From Lactococcus taiwanensis (GTDB lineage: Bacteria > Bacillota > Bacilli > Lactobacillales > Streptococcaceae): 64,000 bases of DNA. Both the position numbers and the translations under genes were made by a program. Shown piece by piece: positions 35,822 through 44,520 of this stretch. A model generated the notes under the pieces. That model saw only the letters and a list, made by a program, of their open reading frames with translations. It was not told where the DNA came from and did not search any database. Where the stretch lies: contig NZ_BNDT01000003.1 in NCBI RefSeq assembly GCF_014905395.1, forward strand, positions 62,001 to 126,000. Reading direction: 5' to 3'. Numbering within the stretch: the stretch's first letter is position 1; the number at the start of each line of letters is the position of its first letter.

Positions 35822-36667
35822 ATGAAAAAACAGTATGAAATTATTTCAATGAAAGACCATTACCGAATTCGCCTTGGAATTTTTGAGCCAGAACAAAAAG
35901 CAAAAGCAGTAGTTCAGTTAGTTCATGGATTTGGCGAATATACCGGTCATTATCTCTATTTAATCAATGCATTAGTCAACGCTGGTTTTATTTGCGTAAT
36001 GCATGATCAGAGAGGACATGGTGTTTTGGCAGCTGCTAAACCGAAGCTTCAAGGACGAGCTAGAGCTTATGAGAGCCTAATTAGTGATGTATTGGAAGTA
36101 AGAAAAATAATTGGTAAAAAGTATCCAAAATTACCAGTTTATCTGTTTGGACATAGCATGGGTGGAAATATTTCTCTTAATGTTCTTTTGAGAAATGTTG
36201 AACATCAAAAGCTCTACCAAAAAGCAGTAATTGAATCTCCTTGGTTGGCCTTAACTAATCCACCAGCTCTACTCCTTCAGAAATTGGCAGGTCTCTTGGG
36301 AAAAATAAGTCCAAATGTTAGAGTTCGCACAGGTTTAAAAGTTGAAGCAATTTCCCGTCGAAATGATTTAGTAGATTTGGTAACTAAAGATGGAATATAC
36401 CACGAACTTCTTTCTTTGCGACTCTTTTCACAGATTATGGAGGCAGGCCGTTTTGCGCAAAGTCAGGCTGCAAACTTGAAAATACCCACTTTATTATTCT
36501 GTGGTGAATCAGATCAGATTTGTTCGCCCGTTGCGATTCGTTCATTTGCAAACAATGCGGGTGAAAATCTGGAATTAATAGAGGTTGCAGAGGGTTATCA
36601 TGCGCTTCATTTAGATACTGAAGCAGAGGACTTTATTGAAAAAACTAAAGATTTTTTTCTAAAATAA
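35822..36667 (+). CDS. Alpha/beta hydrolase (monoacylglycerol lipase-like, S33)
   Basis: The 281-residue protein has HGFGEYTGHYLYL, the nucleophile elbow GHSMGG (Ser112), an FCGESDQICSPVAI segment with the acid, and a late GYHALHLD with the catalytic His. The pattern is that of the serine aminopeptidase/lysophospholipase (Hydrolase_4) group. It has no signal peptide, so it is cytoplasmic or membrane-associated. Substrate unknown; a lipid ester is likely. An extended -10 TGTTATAAT lies about 40 bases upstream. Confidence 0.85.
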   Translation: MKKQYEIISMKDHYRIRLGIFEPEQKAKAVVQLVHGFGEYTGHYLYLINALVNAGFICVMHDQRGHGVLAAAKPKLQGRARAYESLISDVLEVRKIIGKKYPKLPVYLFGHSMGGNISLNVLLRNVEHQKLYQKAVIESPWLALTNPPALLLQKLAGLLGKISPNVRVRTGLKVEAISRRNDLVDLVTKDGIYHELLSLRLFSQIMEAGRFAQSQAANLKIPTLLFCGESDQICSPVAIRSFANNAGENLELIEVAEGYHALHLDTEAEDFIEKTKDFFLK

Positions 36668-36839
36668 ATATTAAAGTAATGTGGAAGAAAAGATATAAAA
36701 GTGTCGTTCGTTTCGAAGGGCTCTTTTATTAATGGATTCAAGAAATAAATTTATTTTGCTTTCGGTATTTTCTCGTAATCCTTTCCAATATAAAATAGAC
36801 TTAAAAAATAGTTTCATTTAAATCAGGGTCTATCAGGTA

Positions 36840-36848
36840 TGGTATAAT
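36840..36848 (+). promoter_or_regulatory. Extended -10 box immediately before rimM
   Basis: TGGTATAAT ends 6 bases before the rimM ATG, so +1 would fall on the A of the start codon. No good -35 is present. TTGGAG overlaps but is only 1-2 bases from the ATG. Confidence 0.55.
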
Positions 36849-36854
36849 TGGAGA

Positions 36855-37370
36855 ATGGAAAAATTTTACAAGGTAGGAACAATTGTTAACACGCAAGGAC
36901 TTCAAGGTGAAGTCCGTGTAATGCCCACAACAGATTTTGCTCAAGAACGCTTTTCAAAAGGGGCAATTTTGGCGCTTTTTGATGATAAGGATAATTATGT
37001 TCAAGAGTTGAAGGTAAAGTCTGGGCGCCCTCAAAAGAATTTTTATGTTGTTAAATTTGAAGGCTTTTATCATATTAATGATGTTGAAAAATATAAAGGC
37101 TATGTAGTTAAAATTGCCGAGCAAAACCAGGAAGATTTAGAAGATGGTGAATTTTATTATCATGAAATCATTGGCAGTGATGTCTATGAAAATGATGTCT
37201 TAATAGGTCAAATATCCGAGATACTTCAACCTGGGGCTAATGATGTCTGGGTGGTGAAACGTAAAGGGAAACGTGATTTATTATTGCCTTATATTCCACC
37301 TGTTATTTTGAATGTTGATGTGGCAAATCACCGTGTAGATGTTGAAATTATGGAAGGATTAGATGACTAA
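36855..37370 (+). CDS. rimM: 16S rRNA processing protein RimM
   Basis: The 171-residue protein has an N-terminal RimM domain ([18 protein letters not shown]) and a C-terminal PRC-barrel ([31 protein letters not shown]). It helps mature the 30S head with S19. The ATG is the canonical start yet has no spaced Shine-Dalgarno; a TATAAT lies 6 bases upstream, suggesting a leaderless transcript. trmD begins 2 bases after the stop. Confidence 0.95.
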   Translation: MEKFYKVGTIVNTQGLQGEVRVMPTTDFAQERFSKGAILALFDDKDNYVQELKVKSGRPQKNFYVVKFEGFYHINDVEKYKGYVVKIAEQNQEDLEDGEFYYHEIIGSDVYENDVLIGQISEILQPGANDVWVVKRKGKRDLLLPYIPPVILNVDVANHRVDVEIMEGLDD

Positions 37371-37372
37371 AA

Positions 37373-38116
37373 ATGAGAGTTGATATTTTAAGTATCTTTC
37401 CTGAAATGTTTGCGCCGCTCGACCAATCCATTGTTGGTAAAGCTCAAGAAAAAGGAATTTTAGAGCTTTATACGCATGATTTTCGGGAACAAGCCAAAAA
37501 TAAACAGCGTCATGTTGATGATATGCCTTACGGTGGAGGTCAAGGGATGCTTTTAATGCCTCAACCGATATTTGACACTATGGATTTGATTCCACAAAAT
37601 GAAGAGAAACCAGCACGTGTCATCCTTTTGGATCCCGCTGGGAAAAAATTTGATCAAAAAATGGCTGAAGAGCTAGCTGAAGAGGAACAATTAATCTTTA
37701 TTTGCGGGCATTATGAAGGCTATGATGAGCGGATTAAGCAACTTGTCACCGATGAGGTGTCTTTAGGTGACTTTGTTTTGACAGGGGGTGAAGTAGCTGC
37801 CACTGTGATGATTGATGCAGTGGTGCGTCTCTTACCCGGAGTTTTAGGCAAGGAAGCAAGTCATGAGGATGATTCTTTTTCAAGTGGTTTGCTAGAATAC
37901 CCTCAGTACACTCGGCCACAAGAGTACAGGGGGATGAAGGTCCCAGAAGTCTTAATGAGCGGGCATCATGAAAATATCCGTAAATGGCGCTTAGAGGAAT
38001 CTTTGAAAAAAACGCTCGCACGGCGACCAGATTTACTTGAGCAATATGAAATGAATGAAGAAGAAGAAAAAATTTTACAAGAGTTAAGTGAAAAAGCTCA
38101 AGATATGGTAAAATAA
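37373..38116 (+). CDS. trmD: tRNA (guanine-N1-)-methyltransferase
   Basis: The 247-residue SPOUT-fold enzyme makes m1G37. It has [31 protein letters not shown] and [14 protein letters not shown], the knot and SAM-binding region, and ends in an extended Glu-rich tail. It is coupled to rimM with a 2-base gap, as in most bacteria. Confidence 0.97.
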   Translation: MRVDILSIFPEMFAPLDQSIVGKAQEKGILELYTHDFREQAKNKQRHVDDMPYGGGQGMLLMPQPIFDTMDLIPQNEEKPARVILLDPAGKKFDQKMAEELAEEEQLIFICGHYEGYDERIKQLVTDEVSLGDFVLTGGEVAATVMIDAVVRLLPGVLGKEASHEDDSFSSGLLEYPQYTRPQEYRGMKVPEVLMSGHHENIRKWRLEESLKKTLARRPDLLEQYEMNEEEEKILQELSEKAQDMVK

Positions 38117-38244
38117 AGTAGTAATTGAAATGAACAGGTAAAACCTTGTTAATCTTTTTCGATCCATCTTTTTGATGTTTCTTTTAGAATGAGATAAGGT
38201 CAGCTAAATTACTAATAATGATGAGGAATGGAGCGAGTTTAAAG

Positions 38245-38637
38245 ATGACTTTAACTATTGAACGTGAGCAAGAGTTTGTTAACCAATTTCACTATGACGC
38301 ACGTAACTATGAATGGGAAAAGGAAAATGGTACACCTGAGACAAGTCTGAATGTCCAATTTCAATTGGTTCCGACAGACACTTTAGAGCGTGTAAGTGAG
38401 GAGGATACCGCAATCCATGCAGTTTTAACTTACATGATTGTCTTAGATAATATTGTGCTTTCTGGTTTTGTAAGTCAGCTGAATTACATCCGCGGACGTG
38501 TACTCAAAGAACAAGAAGAACTAGAACAAGAAGAACTGACGCAATTGGCTGCGCCTCTGTTTGATTTATTGAAGCGCCTTGTCTATGAAACAACGGAAGT
38601 TGCGTTGGATCAGCCCGGAATTAATTTGGAATTTTAA
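38245..38637 (+). CDS. DUF1149 family protein
   Basis: The 130-residue protein starts at the ATG with GGAG 11 bases upstream (the ATG at 38218 lacks a site). The pattern FHYDARNYEWEKENGTPET and VQFQLVP matches streptococcal DUF1149 proteins, which have a SecB-like fold. Function is not established; a chaperone-like role is only suggested by fold. Followed closely by a DegV gene. Confidence 0.75.
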   Translation: MTLTIEREQEFVNQFHYDARNYEWEKENGTPETSLNVQFQLVPTDTLERVSEEDTAIHAVLTYMIVLDNIVLSGFVSQLNYIRGRVLKEQEELEQEELTQLAAPLFDLLKRLVYETTEVALDQPGINLEF

Positions 38638-38655
38638 CTTAACGAATAAACTTTT

Positions 38656-39501
38656 ATGAAATTAGCTATTATAACTGATACATCAGCAGATATTGCTGAA
38701 AAATATAAAAAATACGAGAATCTTTTTGTTTTAAATATCCCAATCTCCATTGATGGTGTTGATTACGATATGTCAAAAATTTCTCCAGAAGAGTGGTTCG
38801 ACTTGATGGAAACGGCACAGGATGTGCCTAAAACCTCGCAACCTAGCGTGGCGGAGTTGGAGCTATTACTGCAAAAACTTGAAAAAGAAGGGTATACCCA
38901 CGTTTTAGGGCTCTTTTTGCCAGCCGCAATTTCTGGCTTTTATCAAAATGTTTTTTACTTGCAAAATGAGTTTGATAAAATGGTTGTCAACTTTCCAGAA
39001 ACTTTTATCACATCAAGCCCTTTGGGCTATATGGTAGAAACAGCTTTGGATTTAGCTGAATCTGGGGCAGATTTTGATGAAGTTTTTACAAAATTTGAAG
39101 AGCAGCGCGAGGGAGACCGTGCTTATATGTTGGTCGATGATTTACATTGGCTAGCTAAAGGTGGACGTCTATCTAACGGAGCTGCTGTGCTGGGGACCTT
39201 ATTGAATATTAAACCTGTCCTCACGTTTAGTACTGATGGTAAAGTTGAGGTTTTTGAAAAAGTACGAACCGTTAAAAAAACAATGAGTCGGATGAAAGAG
39301 CTGTTGCTTCAAGAAGCACAAGATCGGTCAGCTTACAAAGTTTATATCATTCAAACACGAGCCGAAGAACGTGCTCAAGAGCTTTATGATTACGCAATTG
39401 AGCAAGGTTTTGATGATGTAGAAATGGCTACTTTTGGTCCTGTTATCGCGACCCATTTAGGCTTAAATACGGTGGCTTATGCCATCTCACCCAAAAAATG
39501 A
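38656..39501 (+). CDS. DegV family fatty-acid-binding protein
   Basis: The 281-residue protein has ITDTSADI at the N-terminus, TSQPSVAEL, ITSSPLGYMVETALDLAESG and the KGGRLSNGAAVLGTLLNIKPVL segment, all DegV landmarks. DegV/FakB proteins bind a fatty acid for phosphorylation by FakA. No Shine-Dalgarno is visible upstream of the ATG, which lies 18 bases after the DUF1149 stop. Confidence 0.93.
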   Translation: MKLAIITDTSADIAEKYKKYENLFVLNIPISIDGVDYDMSKISPEEWFDLMETAQDVPKTSQPSVAELELLLQKLEKEGYTHVLGLFLPAAISGFYQNVFYLQNEFDKMVVNFPETFITSSPLGYMVETALDLAESGADFDEVFTKFEEQREGDRAYMLVDDLHWLAKGGRLSNGAAVLGTLLNIKPVLTFSTDGKVEVFEKVRTVKKTMSRMKELLLQEAQDRSAYKVYIIQTRAEERAQELYDYAIEQGFDDVEMATFGPVIATHLGLNTVAYAISPKK

Positions 39502-39505
39502 AGTT

Positions 39506-39529
39506 AGGCACGTTTTAACGTGCTTTTCT
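39506..39529 (+). terminator. DegV gene terminator
   Basis: GCACGTT pairs with AACGTGC around TT, followed by TTTTC. Confidence 0.75.
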
Positions 39530-39572
39530 CCCATAATAAATTATCAGAAAAATCAAAATTGAGGTGCAAATC

Positions 39573-40349
39573 ATGAATAAAGTGAAGATTATTGTTGCAG
39601 GCTACCGAGGAAAAATGGGCAGTGAAGCGGTACAGATGATTTTGAAGAACGATGAGTTTGAATTGGTTGGACTGCTGGGACATCATGAGGTGGTTTCTGA
39701 AGCATTTGGCGTACCTGTTTTTAATAAAAAAGAAGAGCTGATCGGTCTGTCAGCAGATATCTGGTTGGATTTGACCGCTCCGTCTGTGGCTTATGAAAAT
39801 ACGCGCTTTGCTATGGAAGCAGGCTTTCGTCCAGTAGTGGGAACTTCAGGATTTACTGAAGAAGAAGTGACGGAGTTGGTCCGACTGTCTCGTGTAAAAC
39901 ATCTTGGAGGCTTGATTGCACCAAATTTTGCCCTGGGGGCGGTCTTGGTCATGCAATTTTCAAAAATCGCTGCACAGTATTTTCCAGACGTAGAAATCAT
40001 TGAATTGCATCATGATGCCAAGAAAGATGCTCCTTCGGGGACGGCGCTTAAAACAGCTGAATTGATGGCTCAAGTGCGTCAAGCTCACTATCAAGGGGCA
40101 GCAAATGAAACGGAAAGTTTGGCTGGTGCACGCGGGGCGGAATTTGAAGGAATGCGGATTCACTCGGTTCGTCTTCCTGGACTTGTCGCCCATCAGGAGG
40201 TGCTTTTTGGAGGTAAAGGAGAAGGCCTAACCTTACGGCATGACTCTTATGAGCGTTCAAGTTTTATGACGGGTGTTGCCTTAGGAATAAAAAAAGTGAT
40301 GCAAGCTAAAGAGCTTTACTATGGCTTGGAACATTTTTTGGATTTGTAA
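39573..40349 (+). CDS. dapB: 4-hydroxy-tetrahydrodipicolinate reductase
   Basis: The 258-residue protein starts at the ATG with GAGGTG 6 bases upstream. It has the Rossmann loop [32 protein letters not shown] with the catalytic His-His and Lys. It reduces HTPA to tetrahydrodipicolinate in lysine and diaminopimelate synthesis. It stands alone, without other dap genes nearby. Confidence 0.95.
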   Translation: MNKVKIIVAGYRGKMGSEAVQMILKNDEFELVGLLGHHEVVSEAFGVPVFNKKEELIGLSADIWLDLTAPSVAYENTRFAMEAGFRPVVGTSGFTEEEVTELVRLSRVKHLGGLIAPNFALGAVLVMQFSKIAAQYFPDVEIIELHHDAKKDAPSGTALKTAELMAQVRQAHYQGAANETESLAGARGAEFEGMRIHSVRLPGLVAHQEVLFGGKGEGLTLRHDSYERSSFMTGVALGIKKVMQAKELYYGLEHFLDL

Positions 40350-40369
40350 GTCGGGAAAGTAAAATGCGG

Positions 40370-40389
40370 TTACTGACAGGTTGGTCAGC
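40370..40389. repeat. Dispersed palindrome copy, near-perfect
   Basis: TTACTGAC and GTCAGCA around AGGTTG, between dapB and the GNAT gene. Confidence 0.7.
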
Positions 40390-40407
40390 AGATAATGAGG
40401 AATAAAA

Positions 40408-40938
40408 ATGGAAAATATCGTGATTCGGCAGTTAGAACAAACGGACAAAGAGGCCTTTTTACGTTATGCTGCAGACTGGAAGAAAGAGACGAGTCCTTTT
40501 AAAATCGAGGCAACAGAGCGCTATCCTAACTTTAAGGCAGAAGACTTTGAGGCTTATCAAACTGATCTTCGTCGACAAGAAACAACTCCTAAACAAACGG
40601 ACTATTCTACAGCAACACATTATTTTGCTTTTGTGGAGGGTGAAATAGCTGGAGAAGTAAGCTGTCGCTGGCAGATTGAAAAAGGGATCCTTTTAGAGTG
40701 GGGCGGTCATATTGGCTACGGTGTGGCACCTTCTTTTCGAGGACGTGGGCTGGCGCAAGAAATGGTGAAGTTTGTGCTCCCTGAATACCGCAAGCGAGGG
40801 ATTTCACGGGTTATGATATCAGCTGATGAGGGAAATTGGGCAAGTCGTAAGACGATTGAAGCTGTTGGTGGCCTCTTGGAAAACACGGTTTTGGTAGAGG
40901 ATGAGAGGGTGTGTCGCTACTGGGTGGAACTTCCTTAA
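40408..40938 (+). CDS. GNAT family N-acetyltransferase
   Basis: The 176-residue protein has the acetyl-CoA loop VAPSFRGRGLAQEM (RGxGLA, about 107-120) and a late DEGNWASRKTIEAVGG, the usual GNAT motifs A and B. It resembles ribosomal-protein and small-molecule acetyltransferases; substrate not assignable. Starts at the ATG behind GAGGAA. Followed by a terminator and then cca. Confidence 0.85.
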   Translation: MENIVIRQLEQTDKEAFLRYAADWKKETSPFKIEATERYPNFKAEDFEAYQTDLRRQETTPKQTDYSTATHYFAFVEGEIAGEVSCRWQIEKGILLEWGGHIGYGVAPSFRGRGLAQEMVKFVLPEYRKRGISRVMISADEGNWASRKTIEAVGGLLENTVLVEDERVCRYWVELP

Positions 40939-40992
40939 AAATGTTGAACGGGCGGCTACTTATGGTTTGGTCAGTAACTTTTGAGTTTAAAA

Positions 40993-41017
40993 GTGGGGTC
41001 AAGCCCCGTTTTTTTGT
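40993..41017 (+). terminator. GNAT gene terminator
   Basis: GGGG-N5-CCCC followed by GTTTTTTT. Confidence 0.65.
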
Positions 41018-41024
41018 TAAAAAA

Positions 41025-41033
41025 TGATAAAAT
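41025..41033 (+). promoter_or_regulatory. Extended -10 box immediately before cca
   Basis: TGATAAAAT ends 6 bases before the cca ATG, putting +1 on the start codon. There is no Shine-Dalgarno and no clear -35. Confidence 0.5.
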
Positions 41034-41039
41034 ATTAAT

Positions 41040-42254
41040 ATGAAATTAGATAAATTACCTGTGGAGTTTTTGCAGGCTCTGCCGGTTTTAAAAAAAATAA
41101 TTGCGCACGGGTTTGAGGCTTATTTTGTCGGAGGATCGGTGCGGGATGTCCTATTGGGACGTGAAATACATGATGTTGATATTGCAACGAGTGCTTATCC
41201 TGAGGAAATCAAAGCTATTTTCCCCCATACGATTGACGTGGGAATTGAGCATGGCACGGTGCTTGTTTTAGCTGGGAAGTCCGAAGCCGAGCACTATGAA
41301 ATCACAACGTTTCGAACGGAGTCGCAATATACAGATTATCGGCGACCTGACCATGTAGACTTTGTGCGTGATTTGCGAGAGGATTTGAAGCGACGGGATT
41401 TTACGGTCAATGCCTTTGCTTGTGATGTCAATGGTGAGATTATTGATTTGTTTGATGGTCTGACTGATCTATCAGAACGTCGGTTGCGAGCAGTAGGCTC
41501 GGCATTAGCTCGCTTCAATGAGGATGCCCTTAGAATAATGCGTGCTCTGCGCTTTGCTTCAACCTTGGACTTTAAAATTGAACAAGAAACTTTTCAAGCC
41601 ATGTGTGAGCGAGCGCCTTTATTAGAAAAAATATCGGTGGAGCGACTCTTTATTGAGTTGGATAAATTATTATTAGGTAAGGACTGGCGCAATGGTGTCG
41701 AGCTCTTAATCAGTGCTCAGGCCTGGAAATTTTTGCCAAATTTTCAACAGGATGCCTTAGAAAAGTTACTGACAGACTTGTCAGTAGACTTTCAGTTCGA
41801 AAATTCTGAGCAAGCTTGGGCAGCTCTTTTGACAAAGTTTGAGCAGGTAGATGTGAAAGCTTTTTTACGTCAATGGAAAGTGTCGAATGAATTTTCTAAA
41901 GCTGTGGCTGATTTGGTTGAAGCCTATGGACTTGAGGAATGGACTTTGATGAGTCTTTATCGTTTTGGAAGTGATAAGGCACGTTTAGTAGATGACTTGA
42001 AGAGGGCCAGTGGCATTGCTGTTGACCCTAAAAAAGTACAATTGCTGGATAAGGCTTTACAAATCCATCAGCGCAGCGAAATTGTCGTGGCTGGTAAAGA
42101 TTTGATGGAAGAGTTTGCCATAAAACCAGGACCTGCTTTAGGAAAAATGCTTAAACGTATTGAAGAAAAAATTGTCCGAAATGAATTACTCAACGAACGC
42201 CAAGCCATTTTCGCTGAAGTAAGCCAAGCGCTAACTAAGGAAAAAAGTTTTTAG
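41040..42254 (+). CDS. cca: CCA tRNA nucleotidyltransferase
   Basis: The 404-residue class II enzyme has [22 protein letters not shown] with the catalytic DxD, then [18 protein letters not shown] and a C-terminal body. It adds or repairs the CCA end of tRNAs. The coding sequence contains a perfect dispersed palindrome (41767-41786), read as LLTDLSVD. The start lacks a Shine-Dalgarno and lies 6 bases after a -10-like box. Confidence 0.94.
   Translation: MKLDKLPVEFLQALPVLKKIIAHGFEAYFVGGSVRDVLLGREIHDVDIATSAYPEEIKAIFPHTIDVGIEHGTVLVLAGKSEAEHYEITTFRTESQYTDYRRPDHVDFVRDLREDLKRRDFTVNAFACDVNGEIIDLFDGLTDLSERRLRAVGSALARFNEDALRIMRALRFASTLDFKIEQETFQAMCERAPLLEKISVERLFIELDKLLLGKDWRNGVELLISAQAWKFLPNFQQDALEKLLTDLSVDFQFENSEQAWAALLTKFEQVDVKAFLRQWKVSNEFSKAVADLVEAYGLEEWTLMSLYRFGSDKARLVDDLKRASGIAVDPKKVQLLDKALQIHQRSEIVVAGKDLMEEFAIKPGPALGKMLKRIEEKIVRNELLNERQAIFAEVSQALTKEKSF
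41767..41786. repeat. Perfect dispersed palindrome copy inside cca
   Basis: TACTGAC and GTCAGTA around AGACTT, in frame in the C-terminal part of cca. Confidence 0.8.
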
Positions 42255-42282
42255 AACAACAAAAAATAGAAAAGGAAAAAAT

Positions 42283-43707
42283 ATGAAAATCGAAAATCGT
42301 CGTAAAGGTTCATGTACTACTGTACTTGTTGGAAGAAAAGCCTCAATTGATGGCTCTACTATGATTGCGCGCAATGATGACGGTCATGAGGCCCTTGATC
42401 CTCAACGTTTTGTAGTCGTTCATCCAGATGAACAACCGCGTCACTACAAAGCAGTCTTATCTGGATTAGAACTTGATTTGCCAGATAATCCTTTGCGCTA
42501 TACATCAACACCGAATGCGGTTTTAGCCGAAGGAATTTGGCCAGCAGCTGGGATTAATAGTGAAAATGTTGCTATGTCAGCAACAGAAACCATTACCACT
42601 AACCCACGTATTTTAGGTTTAGATCCTTATGTTGCAGATGGAATGGGAGAAGAAGATCTGGTTACTCTGGTCTTGCCTTATGTAAAAACTGCGCGTGAAG
42701 GCGTCGAACGTTTAGGGGAGCTGTTAGCGACTTATGGGACTTATGAACCCAATGGGATTGCTTTTGCAGACCACAAGGAAGTGTGGTGGTTAGAAACAAT
42801 TGGCGGCCACCACTGGGCAGCTGTGCGCATTCCTGATGATGCCTATGTTGTCGCGCCAAATCGGATGAATATTGATGATTTCAAATTTAATAGTGAAGGT
42901 TATCTTTGCTCCAGTGATTTGAAAAACTTGATTGATGAAAATTATTTGAATCCTGACCTAGAAGGCTATGAAACGCCTTATAATTTACGTCATATCTTCG
43001 GCTCAAGCTCTATTAAAGATTCCGTTTATAACAATCCACGGACTTGGTACGGCCAAAACTTCTTGGGAACCGTCTCCGAAGATCCTCAAAATCAAGAATT
43101 GCCATTTATCTGTGAGGCAACTCGTAAGATCACGGTAGAAGATGTGAAATTTGTCCTTTCTAGTCACTTTGAAAATACAAGCTATGATCCTTACGGCACA
43201 ACTAACACTCCAGAAGAACGCAAACTTTTCCGTCCTATCGGAATTAACCGTAATCATAGTGTGCACATTTTACAAGTAAGAAATCATGTGCCAAAAGAGT
43301 TAGCGGGTGTGCAATGGTTGGCTTTTGGTGCCAATACGTTCAATCATGTTGTACCTTTCTATACAGCGATTAGTGATACACCAGCTTGCTATCGCGATGC
43401 CAAAGGTGAATATGACCCAACAAACATGTATTGGTTATCTGCCACCACCGCTGTGCTCGGTGATAGCAATTATGATTTGTTTGTGGACTTGCGCAACACT
43501 TTTGAATTAAACACCATGGCAAAATTCCATGAGATTCAAAATGAAACGGATCGTGGCTTTGATGCTGCCACCGATAAATTAGCACATTTGACAGAGGCCA
43601 ATGAAAAATTAGCTGCTGTAGCTTTCAAAAATCAAACCGAACTTTTGGGTCGGATGGTTGTCCTTGGCTCAGCTAATATGAAATTGCGTTTTGACTTTAA
43701 CGACTAG
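42283..43707 (+). CDS. pepD: Dipeptidase A, peptidase family C69
   Basis: The 474-residue protein is an N-terminal-nucleophile dipeptidase: after a short prosequence [10 protein letters not shown] comes Cys11 in [11 protein letters not shown], followed by [10 protein letters not shown]. The pattern [17 protein letters not shown] is typical of lactococcal and lactobacillar PepD. It hydrolyses a wide range of dipeptides in the cytoplasm. The ATG follows AAAAGGAAAAA. Monocistronic by terminator. Confidence 0.92.
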   Translation: MKIENRRKGSCTTVLVGRKASIDGSTMIARNDDGHEALDPQRFVVVHPDEQPRHYKAVLSGLELDLPDNPLRYTSTPNAVLAEGIWPAAGINSENVAMSATETITTNPRILGLDPYVADGMGEEDLVTLVLPYVKTAREGVERLGELLATYGTYEPNGIAFADHKEVWWLETIGGHHWAAVRIPDDAYVVAPNRMNIDDFKFNSEGYLCSSDLKNLIDENYLNPDLEGYETPYNLRHIFGSSSIKDSVYNNPRTWYGQNFLGTVSEDPQNQELPFICEATRKITVEDVKFVLSSHFENTSYDPYGTTNTPEERKLFRPIGINRNHSVHILQVRNHVPKELAGVQWLAFGANTFNHVVPFYTAISDTPACYRDAKGEYDPTNMYWLSATTAVLGDSNYDLFVDLRNTFELNTMAKFHEIQNETDRGFDAATDKLAHLTEANEKLAAVAFKNQTELLGRMVVLGSANMKLRFDFND

Positions 43708-43715
43708 TAAAAAAA

Positions 43716-43742
43716 GAAAGTAGCGTTTAAGCTGCTTTTTTT
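43716..43742 (+). terminator. pepD terminator
   Basis: AAGTAGC pairs with GCTGCTT (one wobble), followed by TTTTT. Confidence 0.75.
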
Positions 43743-43844
43743 AACATTGGCGTCAGCAAAATAAAGTGGTATAATACAAATGACAAGCTGGTCAGCTAAA
43801 ATTTTACCCCTATCGGCTCAAGAAGTACTTGCAAAGGAAAAGAG

Positions 43845-44375
43845 ATGAATTCACGAAAATTTAGAAAAACTAAAAAACATACGGGACGTAATATTATTAT
43901 TGTCTTGTTATCACTTGTAGTCCTTCTTGGATTGATTGCCTTTGGGGCGGTCATGTTAGAGCGCAAAGTTATCTCTACAAAGATGGACAGTGTGGTTTCA
44001 AAAATTGTACCAGACACCTCCAGCCTAACAGAAACATCGAGTGGTACGGCTTCTGAAGTCAAGTCTGCCACTCCGTCAGCCATCGCCAACCAACTTAATG
44101 AAAATACTGACAGCATCGTCAGCCAATCTCAAGGTTTGATCGATCAGGCTCAAGCAACAAGTGATGAGAACGGAGTGACTTATACTTTAAAAAGTTCGAA
44201 GTTAAATAAAACAACCGTCAATGCTGCGCTCTTAACAAACGGTGATCAAGTAGAAACAATCGCCAACCAAGCCTTAGAAGCCATGAAAAACGCTGGCGTC
44301 AGTCAACCCAAACTAAAAATTAATGTGACGGATGCGCAAGGGAATATTATTAAGACCGTTTCTTACACCAAATAA
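43845..44375 (+). CDS. Single-pass membrane protein, unknown
   Basis: The 176-residue protein has a short basic cytoplasmic N-terminus (NSRKFRKTKKHTGR), one membrane segment (about 17-39) and a Ser/Thr-rich then mixed alpha/beta extracellular part ending DAQGNIIKTVSYTK. The last 70 residues faintly resemble the DUF4854 part of the protein at 51967 (repeated Asn/Leu spacing and ...TVSYT end), but this is weak. A degenerate palindrome lies at 44107-44122. Confidence 0.65.
   Translation: MNSRKFRKTKKHTGRNIIIVLLSLVVLLGLIAFGAVMLERKVISTKMDSVVSKIVPDTSSLTETSSGTASEVKSATPSAIANQLNENTDSIVSQSQGLIDQAQATSDENGVTYTLKSSKLNKTTVNAALLTNGDQVETIANQALEAMKNAGVSQPKLKINVTDAQGNIIKTVSYTK
44107..44122. repeat. Palindrome-like copy inside a membrane-protein gene
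   Basis: CTGAC-N6-GTCAG in frame, encoding part of NTDSIVSQ; arms shortened. Confidence 0.45.
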
Positions 44376-44401
44376 ACTGTTTGATAAACGCCAATAAGTG
44401 G

Positions 44402-44419
44402 ACTGACCGCTTGGTCAGT
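44402..44419. repeat. Dispersed palindrome copy
   Basis: ACTGACC and GGTCAGT around GCTT, upstream of the terminator of the membrane-protein gene. Confidence 0.8.
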
Positions 44420-44445
44420 AAGCCCCGTACACAAAGAAGTACAAA

Positions 44446-44477
44446 ATCAGCCCTGTCATTACCGACGGGCTTTTTTA
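44446..44477 (+). terminator. Terminator upstream of the ABC-F gene
   Basis: AGCCC pairs with GGGCT, with an inner GTC/GAC, followed by TTTTTT. Confidence 0.75.
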
Positions 44478-44520
44478 TGGTATAATCGAAGCAGTAGATT
44501 ACAGAAAATAGGACAGATAA

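Noticed and set aside
40956-40978. Another palindrome copy after the GNAT gene
   Set aside because: The left arm reads TACTTAT, too far from TACTGAC.
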